NCBI GenBank assembly: GCA_002362385.1 | Contig: DEUB01000070.1 | Span: 1 to 23,837, forward strand | Direction of reading: 5' to 3' | DNA from: Lachnospiraceae bacterium UBA3273 | Lineage (GTDB): Bacteria; Bacillota; Clostridia; Lachnospirales; Lachnospiraceae | DNA: 23,837 nt | Part shown: piece by piece, positions 7,783 through 15,494 of the stretch | How positions within the stretch are numbered: position 1 is the first letter of the stretch | Layout of the letters: each line of letters opens with the position of its first letter | Notes under the pieces: model-generated | Databases searched by the model: none | What the model saw: the letters and a program-made list of their open reading frames with translations, nothing else | What the model was told of the DNA's origin: nothing | Program-made: the position numbers and the translations under genes

Positions 7783-7789
7783 AGAACGC

Positions 7790-9052
7790 ATGAGATATTA
7801 TAAAACGGCAAAAGAAGCCAAAGAAGTGCGAGACGCACAGGCGACGAAAACGGTTGCCGATATTATTTGTGAAGTACAAAAGCGTGGGGACGAGGCTTTA
7901 AAGGATTTTGCAATGAAATTCGATCATGCAGAGTTAAAGGATATCCGGGTAACAAAAGAGGATATTGATAAGGCATATGAACAGGTTGATGCAAAAACTG
8001 TGGAGAGCTTTAAAAAGGCGGCAGAGCAGATTTCCTTTTATGCAAAGGCACAGCTTGACTGCATCAAACCTTTAGATATACAGAGCCCTATAGCCGGTGT
8101 GGAATTAGGGCACAGGCTGATTCCCGTAGACGGAGCGGGATTGTATGTGCCGGGAGGCAGGTTTCCTCTGCCCAGCACGGCGCTGATGCTGACGATTCCG
8201 GCAAAGATAGCAGGCGTAAAGCGGGCGGCAGTTTGCTCCCCTGCCAATAAACAATTCGGTGCCATCCATCCGGCGGCATTGGTGGCTATGGATATAGCGG
8301 GAGCCGATGAGATCTATACGGTAGGCGGCGCCCAGGCAATTGCGGCAATGGCTTACGGAACACAGACCATTGCAGGCGTGGATCTGATCGCAGGCCCCGG
8401 AAATCGTTATGTAACGGAAGCAAAGCGTCAGGTAATGGGGACGGTGGGGATCGATTCCCTTGCAGGGCCCAGCGAAGTACTGATCGTGGCTGACGAAACA
8501 GCTAATCCGGAATATGTTGCCATCGACCTTTTGGCACAGAGCGAACATGACGCCTTTGCCAAATCCATTTTGGTCACAACGGACGAGAGCAAGGTTCCTG
8601 AGATCCTAAAGGCTATGGAAGAACTTTCCGCAAAGCTTTCCACGGGAGAAGCGGCGATGCAGAGCTTTGAGGATAACGGCATCATTATCATTGCCGATGA
8701 TATGGAGGAAATGGCACAGATCGCCAATGAAGCGGCGCCTGAGCATCTGGAAGTACATACAAAGGAACCCAGGGAATACAGTCAAAAGCTGTATCAGTTC
8801 GGCTCTCTTTTTATCGGGGAGGACGCCACCGTAGCATTGGGAGATTACTGCTCCGGTACCAATCATACCCTGCCTACCATGAAAAACGCCAGATTTTCTG
8901 GTGGCGTATGGGTAGGAACCTTCTTGAAGACCTCTTTTGTGCAATATATTACAAAGGAAGGGTTGAAGAATCTGTCGGAGACCTGTATGAACATGGCCCG
9001 TACGGAGGGACTGGCAGCTCATGAAATGTCGGTTGCCCTGCGCTTGAAATAA
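7790..9052 (+). CDS. hisD: Histidinol dehydrogenase HisD (420 aa)
   Basis: Zinc enzyme of the last two steps of histidine synthesis, oxidising L-histidinol to L-histidine with two NAD+. The expected ligands and catalytic residues are present and correctly spaced: Q250 and H253 (AQSEHD), catalytic E318 and H319 (APEHLE), D352 (GDYCSGTNHTLPT) and H411 near the C terminus. The NAD-binding core includes LIAGPGNRYVTEAKR and GPSEVLIVAD. The length is close to the family norm, with the short C terminus common in Firmicutes. It is the first gene of a probable hisD-prmA-rsmE unit, and no other his gene is in this window. The remaining pathway must lie elsewhere if the cell makes histidine. Confidence 0.96.
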   Translation: MRYYKTAKEAKEVRDAQATKTVADIICEVQKRGDEALKDFAMKFDHAELKDIRVTKEDIDKAYEQVDAKTVESFKKAAEQISFYAKAQLDCIKPLDIQSPIAGVELGHRLIPVDGAGLYVPGGRFPLPSTALMLTIPAKIAGVKRAAVCSPANKQFGAIHPAALVAMDIAGADEIYTVGGAQAIAAMAYGTQTIAGVDLIAGPGNRYVTEAKRQVMGTVGIDSLAGPSEVLIVADETANPEYVAIDLLAQSEHDAFAKSILVTTDESKVPEILKAMEELSAKLSTGEAAMQSFEDNGIIIIADDMEEMAQIANEAAPEHLEVHTKEPREYSQKLYQFGSLFIGEDATVALGDYCSGTNHTLPTMKNARFSGGVWVGTFLKTSFVQYITKEGLKNLSETCMNMARTEGLAAHEMSVALRLK

Positions 9053-9106
9053 AATGAAAGTAACAGCGGCGGCATAGTAGCTGCAATAAAGGATGAAAGC
9101 ATAGTT

Positions 9107-10171
9107 ATGAAGTGGAAAAAACTGACCATTAAAACAGTAACAGAGGCGGAAGATATTATTATTTCCGATCTGTATGACATTGGCCTGGAAGGCGCCATGA
9201 TCGAGGACCATGTGCCTTTAAGCGCATGGGAGAAGGAGCAGATGTTTGTGGACATCCTTCCCGACGGGCCGGAGGACGACGGCATTGCATATCTCAGCTT
9301 TTTTGTGGAGGTGCCGGATGAGGAAGATCAGGCTTTGGCGGCGGAAGGTACGGAAAACGGGACGCTCTGCGCCGGGCTGGGAGAGGGCGTTGACAATTCC
9401 TATTTTTGCGTAAGCAGCGGACAACCTGTGGATATGGAAGCTTTGGTAAAGGCAGTGGAGGAAAGGCTTCAAGCGATCCGTCAGTATATGGACATCGGCG
9501 AAGGCAGCATTGTGATCTCCGAAACGGAAGATAAGGACTGGTTGAACAACTGGAAGGAATTTTTCCATCAGTTTTATATTGACGATCTGCTGGTTACGCC
9601 TTCATGGGAAGAGATAAAGCCTGAGGACCGGGATAAGAAGATACTGCATATCGATCCGGGAACCGCTTTCGGGACCGGTATGCATGAGACGACCCAGTTG
9701 TGTATCAGGCAGTTGAAAAAGTATATAACGTCGGATACGGTGCTTTTGGATGTGGGGACCGGGAGCGGCATTTTAGCAATAGTGGCTTTGATGTACGGCA
9801 TTAAAGAGGCGGCAGGAACGGATCTGGATCCCTGTGCCCTGGAGGCTGTCCGTGAAAACATGGAAATGAACGGGATATCTCCCGGGGCATTTCAGATGAT
9901 GATCGGTAATATCATTACGGATAAAGAGGTCCAGGAGAGGGCAGGCTATGAAAAGTATGATATCGTAGTGGCGAATATTCTGGCTGAGGTGCTTCTGCCC
10001 CTGACGCCTGTTGTCAAAAAGCATCTGAAAAAGGGCGGCATTTATATTACCTCCGGGATCATTGCGGAGAAAGAGAAGCTGGTCACGGATGCTGTTAAGG
10101 CGGCAGGCATGGAGGTATTGGAGGTAACGAGGCAGAACGAATGGGTCAGCGTTACCGCCCGTATGCCATAA
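9107..10171 (+). CDS. prmA: Ribosomal protein L11 methyltransferase PrmA (354 aa)
   Basis: S-adenosylmethionine-dependent enzyme that trimethylates ribosomal protein L11. The C-terminal Rossmann domain has FGTGMHETT (188-196), the SAM motif LDVGTGSGILAI (214-225), the acidic DLD at 239-241 and VVANIL (287-292) in the NPPY-like position. The N-terminal L11-recognition domain is longer than in E. coli (293 aa), mainly because of a loop near residues 70-115. The ATG at 9107 has AAAGGAT about 12 bases upstream, a weak spacing. It lies 54 bases after hisD and is followed by rsmE, the same prmA-rsmE pair seen after dnaJ in B. subtilis. Confidence 0.93.
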   Translation: MKWKKLTIKTVTEAEDIIISDLYDIGLEGAMIEDHVPLSAWEKEQMFVDILPDGPEDDGIAYLSFFVEVPDEEDQALAAEGTENGTLCAGLGEGVDNSYFCVSSGQPVDMEALVKAVEERLQAIRQYMDIGEGSIVISETEDKDWLNNWKEFFHQFYIDDLLVTPSWEEIKPEDRDKKILHIDPGTAFGTGMHETTQLCIRQLKKYITSDTVLLDVGTGSGILAIVALMYGIKEAAGTDLDPCALEAVRENMEMNGISPGAFQMMIGNIITDKEVQERAGYEKYDIVVANILAEVLLPLTPVVKKHLKKGGIYITSGIIAEKEKLVTDAVKAAGMEVLEVTRQNEWVSVTARMP

Positions 10172-10265
10172 GGCAGTTGAGGTTTTGCGAGTCCGTACGA
10201 AAGCTGTCGGACAGTATTACCGCCCGTATTAAGGGTTGGGCATAAAAAAATAGAAAGAGGAAAGC

Positions 10266-11006
10266 ATGTATCAGTTTTTTGTGGAACCGGGGCAGATTCA
10301 GGGAAACCGGGCCGTTATCCGGGGAAATGATGTGAATCATATTAAAAATGTGCTCCGCATGAAGCCGGGAGATGAGATTTCCCTTTCAAACGGGACGGAC
10401 GGAAAGGAATACCGGGTAGGTATCGTTTCCTTTTCTGAGGACGAAATAGAGTGCGAGCTCCGCTTTATCAAGGAAGACGCTGTTGAACTTCCCTGTCAGG
10501 TTTATTTGTTCCAGGGGCTTCCCAAGGGGGACAAAATGGAACTGATCGTTCAGAAGGCGGTAGAACTGGGGGCCTGTGAGATCATTCCCGTTGCCATGGT
10601 AAGAAGCGTGGTAAAGCTGGATGATAAAAAGGCGGCGACCAAAGTAAAACGCTGGCAGACCATTGCCGAGGCTGCGGCCAAGCAGAGCAAAAGAGGAAAA
10701 GTGCCCACGGTGCATGAGGTGCTGAATTTTAAAGAAGCATTAGCCTATGCTTCTTCTATGGAAGTAAAAATCCTTCCCTATGAACTGGCGGAGGGAATGG
10801 AGAAAACAAGGGAACTGATAAAGAGCATCAGGCCGGGACAGAGAGTGGCCGTTTTTATCGGACCGGAGGGCGGCTTTGACACAAAAGAAGTGGCTCTTGC
10901 AGAAGAAGAGGACTTTTTGCCGGTCACGCTGGGAAGGCGGATCCTTAGGACGGAAACGGCGGGGATGGCTTTGCTCTCCGTCCTGATGTATGAACTGGAA
11001 AATTAA
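10266..11006 (+). CDS. rsmE: 16S rRNA m3U1498 methyltransferase RsmE (246 aa)
   Basis: SPOUT-class methyltransferase that methylates N3 of U1498 in 16S rRNA. An N-terminal PUA-like domain (about 1-70, with NHIKNVLRMKPGD) precedes the trefoil-knot domain. The knot motifs are clear: LFQGLPKGDKMELIVQKAVELG (81-102), FIGPEGGFDTKE (197-208) and LGRRILRTETA (222-232). The length matches the family. The start has AGAGG about five bases upstream. It follows prmA by 94 bases; that gap holds a 13-base copy of the prmA 3' end. Confidence 0.96.
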   Translation: MYQFFVEPGQIQGNRAVIRGNDVNHIKNVLRMKPGDEISLSNGTDGKEYRVGIVSFSEDEIECELRFIKEDAVELPCQVYLFQGLPKGDKMELIVQKAVELGACEIIPVAMVRSVVKLDDKKAATKVKRWQTIAEAAAKQSKRGKVPTVHEVLNFKEALAYASSMEVKILPYELAEGMEKTRELIKSIRPGQRVAVFIGPEGGFDTKEVALAEEEDFLPVTLGRRILRTETAGMALLSVLMYELEN

Positions 11007-11021
11007 ATGATATGCAAAAGG

Positions 11022-11041
11022 ATCCCGTAAATATGCGGGAT
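11022..11041 (+). other. Stem-loop after rsmE without U-tract
   Basis: An 8-bp stem, ATCCCGTA with TGCGGGAT, has the tetraloop AATA. It starts 16 bases after the rsmE stop and is followed by A-rich sequence, so it is not a normal intrinsic terminator on the plus strand. It may act as a 3'-end stabiliser. Confidence 0.45.
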
Positions 11042-11094
11042 ATAAAAGAAAAAGCCGGGTTTGTCACAAGCAGTCAGTGTCATAGATACGACGC

Positions 11095-11122
11095 TTTTCA
11101 TATGATAAAAGTAGAATAATAT
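11095..11122 (+). promoter_or_regulatory. Weak candidate promoter for the desulfurase/thiI pair
   Basis: TTTTCA (11095-11100) and TAATAT (11117-11122) have a 16-base spacer; each box matches consensus at four of six positions. It lies in the only sizeable gap (145 bases) before the pair. Read-through from rsmE is an alternative. Confidence 0.25.
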
Positions 11123-11151
11123 TGCGTTGGAACCTATGAAGGGAGTTAACA

Positions 11152-12306
11152 ATGGAAGTATATTTAGACAATTCCGCAACGACGAAAGCCTACCCTGAGG
11201 TTGCCCGTCTGGTTGCGGATATCATGACAGAAGATTACGGAAATCCGTCCAGTATGCATTTAAAGGGCGTGGAGGCCGAGAAATATATAAAGTACAGTAA
11301 GAAAACCATTGCGGGTATTATGAAAGTCCAGGAGAAGGAGATATTCTTTACTTCAGGCGGAACAGAGGCGGATAACTGGGCGCTCATAGGAACGGCATAT
11401 GCCAATTACCGGGCCGGTAAGCATCTGATCACTACCAGGATAGAGCATCCGGCAGTTTTGCAGACAATGGAGTATTTAAAGGAGCAGGGCTTTGAGATCA
11501 CATATCTTCCCGTAGACAGAACGGGGCGGATCCGTCTTGAGGATCTGGAGCGGGCGATCCGCAGGGATACCCTGTTGGTTTCCATTATGTATGTCAACAA
11601 CGAGGTGGGAGCCATCCAGCCGATCGAGGAAGCGGGCGCGCTGATCAAGAGAATGAATCCCGGAACATTATTCCACGTGGATGCGGTCCAGGGCTTTGGT
11701 AAGTTAAAGCTTTTTCCTAAGAAATGGAATATCGACATGGTATCTGTCAGCGGACATAAGATCCATGGTCCTAAAGGCGTGGGATTTTTGTATATTGATG
11801 AGAGGGTCAAAATAAAGCCTATTATTTTCGGCGGCGGACAGCAGAGAAATTTCCGCTCGGGTACGGAAAATGTACCGGGTGTTGCGGGAATCGGAAAAGC
11901 TTCGGAGTTGATCTACAGGGACTTGGAAGAAGATACGGAAAGGCTGTACCGGTTAAAGGAATATTTTGTCAGGGAATTAAGCCGTATGCCCCATATTTAT
12001 ATAAACGGTCCCCAGGATGAAACAGGGGCGCCCCATATTGTCAGCGCATCTATTGCAGGGATCAGGAGCGAGGTACTGCTTCACGCCTTAGAGGAAAAGA
12101 ACGTTTATGTATCCTCAGGAAGCGCATGCTCTTCCCATAAACACACCATAAGCGCCACGTTGGAATCCATGGGAATTGAAAAGCAGCTGATGGATTCTAC
12201 CCTGCGCTTCAGCTTCAGCGTATTTACCACAAAGGAAGAACTGGATTATACGCTGGAATGCCTTGATGAGCTTGTGCCCATGCTGCGCAGGTACACAAGA
12301 CGCTAG
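11152..12306 (+). CDS. Cysteine desulfurase, NifS/IscS family (384 aa)
   Basis: PLP enzyme that removes sulfur from L-cysteine and holds it as a persulfide for transfer. The fold-type I features are present: H99 (IEHP) stacking on PLP, D177 and Q180 (HVDAVQ), the PLP lysine K203 (SGHK), RSGTENV at 235-241, and the mobile-loop cysteine C326 in SSGSACSS. The length fits. The ATG has GGGAG seven bases upstream. It lies 54 bases before thiI, and no IscU, SufU or other iron-sulfur scaffold gene is near. By analogy with B. subtilis NifZ, it is probably the dedicated sulfur donor for ThiI; that pairing is inference, the enzyme class is firm. Confidence 0.94.
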   Translation: MEVYLDNSATTKAYPEVARLVADIMTEDYGNPSSMHLKGVEAEKYIKYSKKTIAGIMKVQEKEIFFTSGGTEADNWALIGTAYANYRAGKHLITTRIEHPAVLQTMEYLKEQGFEITYLPVDRTGRIRLEDLERAIRRDTLLVSIMYVNNEVGAIQPIEEAGALIKRMNPGTLFHVDAVQGFGKLKLFPKKWNIDMVSVSGHKIHGPKGVGFLYIDERVKIKPIIFGGGQQRNFRSGTENVPGVAGIGKASELIYRDLEEDTERLYRLKEYFVRELSRMPHIYINGPQDETGAPHIVSASIAGIRSEVLLHALEEKNVYVSSGSACSSHKHTISATLESMGIEKQLMDSTLRFSFSVFTTKEELDYTLECLDELVPMLRRYTRR

Positions 12307-12315
12307 GGAGAAAAA

Positions 12316-12337
12316 GGGCTTTTCTTTTGGAAGGCCC
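12316..12337 (+). other. Intercistronic hairpin between desulfurase and thiI
   Basis: A 9-bp stem, GGGCTTTTC with GGAAGGCCC (two G-U pairs), has the loop TTTT and ends 23 bases before the thiI ATG. It is followed by ATAAAAAAC, not a U-tract, so it is probably not a terminator. Confidence 0.55.
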
Positions 12338-12360
12338 ATAAAAAACAGAAGGAGAACCAT

Positions 12361-13539
12361 ATGTTTACAGCATTTTTGATCAAGTATGCCGAAATCGGCG
12401 TAAAAGGTAAGAACAGATATATTTTTGAAGAGGCGCTTGTGAAACAGATTGAATTTGCCCTTTCCAAAATAGACGGAGAGTTTGCAGTCAGAAGGACCCA
12501 GGGAAGGATTTATGTGGACGGGGTTTCGGCATTTGATTTTGACGAGGCTGTAGGCGCTCTTTTAAAGGTGTTCGGCATTTCCGGCGTCTGTCCCGTTGTA
12601 TATGTGGAGGATGAGGGCTTTGAAAAGCTGGGAGAAGATGTTGTAAAATTTATAGATGACGTTTATCCTGATAAAAATAAGACCTTTAAGGTATGTGCCA
12701 GAAGGGCCAGAAAAAATTATCCCAAATCTTCTATGGAGATCAATGCGGATCTGGGCGGCATTATTCTGGATGCATTTCCCGATATGAAGGTGGACGTCCA
12801 CAAGCCCAATATTGAGCTGAATGTGGAGATCAGGGAAAAGATTTATATTTATTCGGAAATTATTCCCGGACCGGGGGGGATGCCTGTAGGTACAGGCGGA
12901 AAGGCGATGCTGCTTTTATCAGGCGGTATCGATTCCCCCGTTGCGGGGTATATGATAAGTAAGCGCGGGGTAACCCTGGAAGCGGTTTATTTTCATGCGC
13001 CGCCTTATACCAGCGAGCGTGCAAAGCAGAAGGTCGTGGATCTGGCCGGGTATGTAGCGGCTTATGCAGGGCCCATGAAGCTTCATGTCATCAACTTTAC
13101 GGATATCCAGCTTTATATTTATGAAAAGTGTCCCCATGATGAGCTTACGATCATCATGCGCCGTTATATGATGCGGATCGCGGAAATGATCGCAGGGGAA
13201 TCAGGCTGCCTGGGATTGGTAACGGGAGAAAGCATCGGACAAGTTGCCTCCCAGACCATGCAGGCATTAGCGGCAACTAACGAAGTGTGTACCATGCCTG
13301 TATACCGTCCCTTGATCGCTTTTGACAAGCAGGATATTGTGGATATTTCGGAAAAGATAAATACCTATGAAACTTCCATTCAGCCCTTTGAGGACTGCTG
13401 TACCATTTTTGTGGCAAAGCATCCGGTTACGAAGCCCAATTTAAAGGTAATCAGGGCCCATGAGCAGAATGTTTTTGATAAAATAGACGGGATGATCGAA
13501 ACGGCGCTTTCAACAAGGGAGATCATTGAGATAGGATAG
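12361..13539 (+). CDS. thiI: tRNA 4-thiouridine synthetase ThiI, no rhodanese domain (392 aa)
   Basis: Adds sulfur to U8 of tRNA (4-thiouridine) and, in many bacteria, takes part in thiamine thiazole synthesis. It has the N-terminal ferredoxin-like region and THUMP domain (to about 168) and an adenylating PP-loop domain with LLLSGGIDSPVAGYM (184-198). Further marks are TGESIGQVASQTM (288-300) and PFEDCCTIF (342-350), which contains the conserved Cys pair. It ends just after the PP-loop domain, lacking the C-terminal rhodanese domain of the E. coli enzyme, as in B. subtilis. It would therefore take sulfur directly from a cysteine desulfurase, consistent with the gene just upstream. The start has AAGGAG six bases upstream. 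Confidence 0.97.
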   Translation: MFTAFLIKYAEIGVKGKNRYIFEEALVKQIEFALSKIDGEFAVRRTQGRIYVDGVSAFDFDEAVGALLKVFGISGVCPVVYVEDEGFEKLGEDVVKFIDDVYPDKNKTFKVCARRARKNYPKSSMEINADLGGIILDAFPDMKVDVHKPNIELNVEIREKIYIYSEIIPGPGGMPVGTGGKAMLLLSGGIDSPVAGYMISKRGVTLEAVYFHAPPYTSERAKQKVVDLAGYVAAYAGPMKLHVINFTDIQLYIYEKCPHDELTIIMRRYMMRIAEMIAGESGCLGLVTGESIGQVASQTMQALAATNEVCTMPVYRPLIAFDKQDIVDISEKINTYETSIQPFEDCCTIFVAKHPVTKPNLKVIRAHEQNVFDKIDGMIETALSTREIIEIG

Positions 13540-13622
13540 TGCCTCTGGCTGACCTGCCATGGCGGGCGGGCATTCGTTATGACCTGTCAGCTGTCTTTAG
13601 CGTCGGATGAGGGCAATAAAAA

Positions 13623-13661
13623 TCAGCCGGCAGCTTTTGCCGACTGAATTGTTTTCTTTTT
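13623..13661. terminator. Bidirectional intrinsic terminator between thiI and the HPr-like gene
   Basis: Stem TCAGCCGGCA (13623-13632) pairs with TGCCGACTGA (13638-13647), with one C-A mismatch and a five-base loop. On the plus strand it is followed by TTGTTTTCTTTTT. On the minus strand the same stem is followed by TTTTTATT. It can therefore end both convergent transcripts. Confidence 0.85.
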
Positions 13662-13666
13662 GACAA

Positions 13667-13694
13667 TTGTCATCTGCTGTTATGCAGATGACAA
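13667..13694 (-). other. Perfect 11-bp hairpin downstream of the HPr-like gene
   Basis: TTGTCATCTGC (13667-13677) pairs perfectly with GCAGATGACAA (13684-13694) around a six-base loop. It lies between the HPr-like stop codon and the bidirectional terminator, in the 3' untranslated region of the minus-strand transcript. A short palindrome GACAATTGTC (13662-13671) overlaps one arm. No U-tract follows on either strand. Confidence 0.55.
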
Positions 13695-13719
13695 ATCTGA
13701 TTACGGTTGCCCGTTTCCA

Positions 13720-13950
13720 TTAGATTAAGTAAGGTTTTAAAACAGCTAAAACGTCATCGATGCTGTCTTCTGCATGGATATTCAAATCGATGGGTTTGGA
13801 CAAGTCCAGACTGAAAATGCCCATAATAGATTTAGCGTCGATTACATATCTTCCGGAAACTAAATCAAAATCATAATCAAATTTGGTAATATCATTTACA
13901 AATGATTTTACTTTGTCGATTGAATTTAATGAAATCTGTACGGTTTTCAT
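13720..13950 (-). CDS. HPr-like protein lacking the phospho-histidine (76 aa)
   Basis: Resembles the PTS phosphocarrier HPr. The segment around HPr Ser46 is well kept: GRYVIDAKSIMGIFSLDL at about 33-50, with S41 in the Ser46 position. The catalytic loop is not: where HPr has GLHARPA, this protein has SLNSIDK (7-13), with N9 in place of His15 and no downstream Arg. It cannot take phosphate from Enzyme I in the usual way, so a regulatory role (as a Ser-phosphorylated or partner-binding protein) is more likely; this is inference. At 76 residues it is about ten shorter than HPr. The start at 13950 is set by AAGGAGG eight bases upstream; an upstream in-frame ATG (13983) lacks a site. It stands alone between thiI and mtaB with its own promoter. 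Confidence 0.8.
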   Translation of the reverse strand: MKTVQISLNSIDKVKSFVNDITKFDYDFDLVSGRYVIDAKSIMGIFSLDLSKPIDLNIHAEDSIDDVLAVLKPYLI

Positions 13951-13958
13951 TTTTGAGT

Positions 13959-13965
13959 CCTCCTT
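13959..13965 (-). promoter_or_regulatory. Ribosome binding site deciding the HPr-like start
   Basis: AAGGAGG on the minus strand, eight bases before the ATG at 13950. It excludes the upstream start at 13983, which would add eleven residues. Confidence 0.85.
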
Positions 13966-13981
13966 TTCAATTAATACCTTC

Positions 13982-14002
13982 ATACCCTATACTAATGGGT
14001 AT
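13982..14002. promoter_or_regulatory. Operator-like inverted repeat over the HPr-like promoter
   Basis: ATACCC (13982-13987) and GGGTAT (13997-14002) form a perfect 6-bp inverted repeat with a 9-base spacer. It covers the predicted -10 and start site of the minus-strand promoter. A repressor site is plausible; no regulator can be named. Confidence 0.4.
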
Positions 14003-14017
14003 ATCTGGAAAAGTCAA
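13989..14017 (-). promoter_or_regulatory. Putative promoter of the HPr-like gene
   Basis: On the minus strand, TTGACT (14012-14017) and TAGTAT (13989-13994) have a 17-base spacer. The start would fall near 13982, leaving a leader of about 30 bases. Confidence 0.55.
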
Positions 14018-14051
14018 TACGAAAAGGTTACAAAAAGTTAGGAGAAAATAA

Positions 14052-15437
14052 GTGAAAAATGTGGCATTCCATAACCTTGGATGCAAGGTTAATTCCTATG
14101 AACTGGACGTTGTGCAACAAAATTTCGTGAAAAGAGGTTATAAAATTGTGCCATTTGATCAAATGGCGGATATTTATGTCATAAATACCTGTACGGTTAC
14201 AAATATAGCCGACAGAAAAAGCCGTCAGATGATCCACCGGGCCAGAAAACAAAATCCCCTTGCCATAGTGGTTGCACTGGGGTGTTATGTGCAGACGGGA
14301 AAAGAGAAGGACGGCCTGGATGCGGATATAGACATTGCCATTGGAAATAATAGGAAAAAGGATACGGTAAAGATCGTAGAGGAATATCTGCAGAAACATC
14401 ATGGGGCAGGCGGTATGATACGGGATGGGCATGAGGCAGGACGTGCGCAAGAGACATTGCGTAGGGCGAAGGCAGCATGTAAAACGGAAAGAAATATCCT
14501 GGATATTGCCCATACCTGTGAATATGAAGAAATGACCCTGGAGCAGACTGTGGAGCATACCAGGGCGTATATCAAGATTCAGGACGGCTGCAACCAGTTT
14601 TGTTCCTATTGCATCATTCCCTTTGCGAGGGGGCGGGTGCGTTCCAGATCCGGGGAGGATATCTGCAAAGAGATTGAGGGGCTGGCAAAAAAAGGGTGCT
14701 GCGAATTTGTGCTGACGGGAATACACATCAGCTCTTACGGTATGGATTTTAAGGAGAAAACGTCCCTTTTGGATCTGATCTTGCAGATCCGTAAGATAGA
14801 GGGGGTAAAGCGCATCAGGCTGGGTTCCCTGGAGCCGAGGATCGTCACGGAGGAATTTGCAAAGGCTCTGGGAGGGATAGAAGAGATCTGTCCTCATTTC
14901 CACTTATCCCTGCAGAGCGGCTGCGACGAGACCTTAAAGCGGATGAACCGTCATTATACTGCGGCAGAATATAAGGACGGCGTAGACAGGCTGCGGAAAT
15001 ATTTTGACGCACCGGCGATCACAACAGATGTTATTGTCGGCTTCCCGGGGGAAACGGATGAGGAATTTGCAAAGACGGAAGCTTTTTTGAGAGAAACCGG
15101 CTTTTTTGAGATGCATATATTTCCCTATTCTGCAAGGGAGGGGACCGTGGCGGCAAAAATGAAGGGACAGGTGCCGGGAGAGATTAAAAAAAGCAGAAGC
15201 CGCCGCTTACTGGAGCTGGAAAAAGAGCAGTCCGTACAGTACAGAAGGCAGTTTGTGGGATGTGAGGAAACGGTCCTGTTTGAAGAGACGAAGGTCATAG
15301 GGGGACAACCCTATCAGGTGGGACATACGGCAAGATATGTAAAGGCTGCAAAAAAAACAGATGATGATCTGGCGGGAAGGATGGTTCAGGGCAGGATAAC
15401 CGGCATGCTGAATGAAGAAGTGCTTCTTATGGAGTAG
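14052..15437 (+). CDS. mtaB: tRNA t6A37 methylthiotransferase MtaB (461 aa)
   Basis: Radical-SAM enzyme that adds a methylthio group to t6A37 of tRNA, giving ms2t6A. The UPF0004 domain carries the three cluster cysteines C11 (LGCKVNSYE, the MtaB rather than MiaB form), C47 (NTCTVT) and C78 (ALGCYV). The radical-SAM CxxxCxxC is at C180, C184 and C187 (DGCNQFCSYCIIPFARGR). A TRAM-like domain ends the protein. Residues about 113-148 form a basic insert before the radical-SAM domain, making it slightly longer than usual. The start is GTG with AGGAG seven bases upstream. In B. subtilis the orthologue follows rsmE in the dnaK operon; here thiI and the HPr-like gene intervene. No clear promoter or terminator was assigned. 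Confidence 0.96.
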   Translation: MKNVAFHNLGCKVNSYELDVVQQNFVKRGYKIVPFDQMADIYVINTCTVTNIADRKSRQMIHRARKQNPLAIVVALGCYVQTGKEKDGLDADIDIAIGNNRKKDTVKIVEEYLQKHHGAGGMIRDGHEAGRAQETLRRAKAACKTERNILDIAHTCEYEEMTLEQTVEHTRAYIKIQDGCNQFCSYCIIPFARGRVRSRSGEDICKEIEGLAKKGCCEFVLTGIHISSYGMDFKEKTSLLDLILQIRKIEGVKRIRLGSLEPRIVTEEFAKALGGIEEICPHFHLSLQSGCDETLKRMNRHYTAAEYKDGVDRLRKYFDAPAITTDVIVGFPGETDEEFAKTEAFLRETGFFEMHIFPYSAREGTVAAKMKGQVPGEIKKSRSRRLLELEKEQSVQYRRQFVGCEETVLFEETKVIGGQPYQVGHTARYVKAAKKTDDDLAGRMVQGRITGMLNEEVLLME

Positions 15438-15494
15438 GGCCGGAACAGAAGGCTGCCCTGAAAACCGATTTCCCCGAATATTTGGCGATTTTCA

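Noticed and set aside
13720..13983. Longer start for the HPr-like gene
   Set aside because: The upstream ATG has no ribosome site and falls at the predicted transcription start; AAGGAGG points to 13950.
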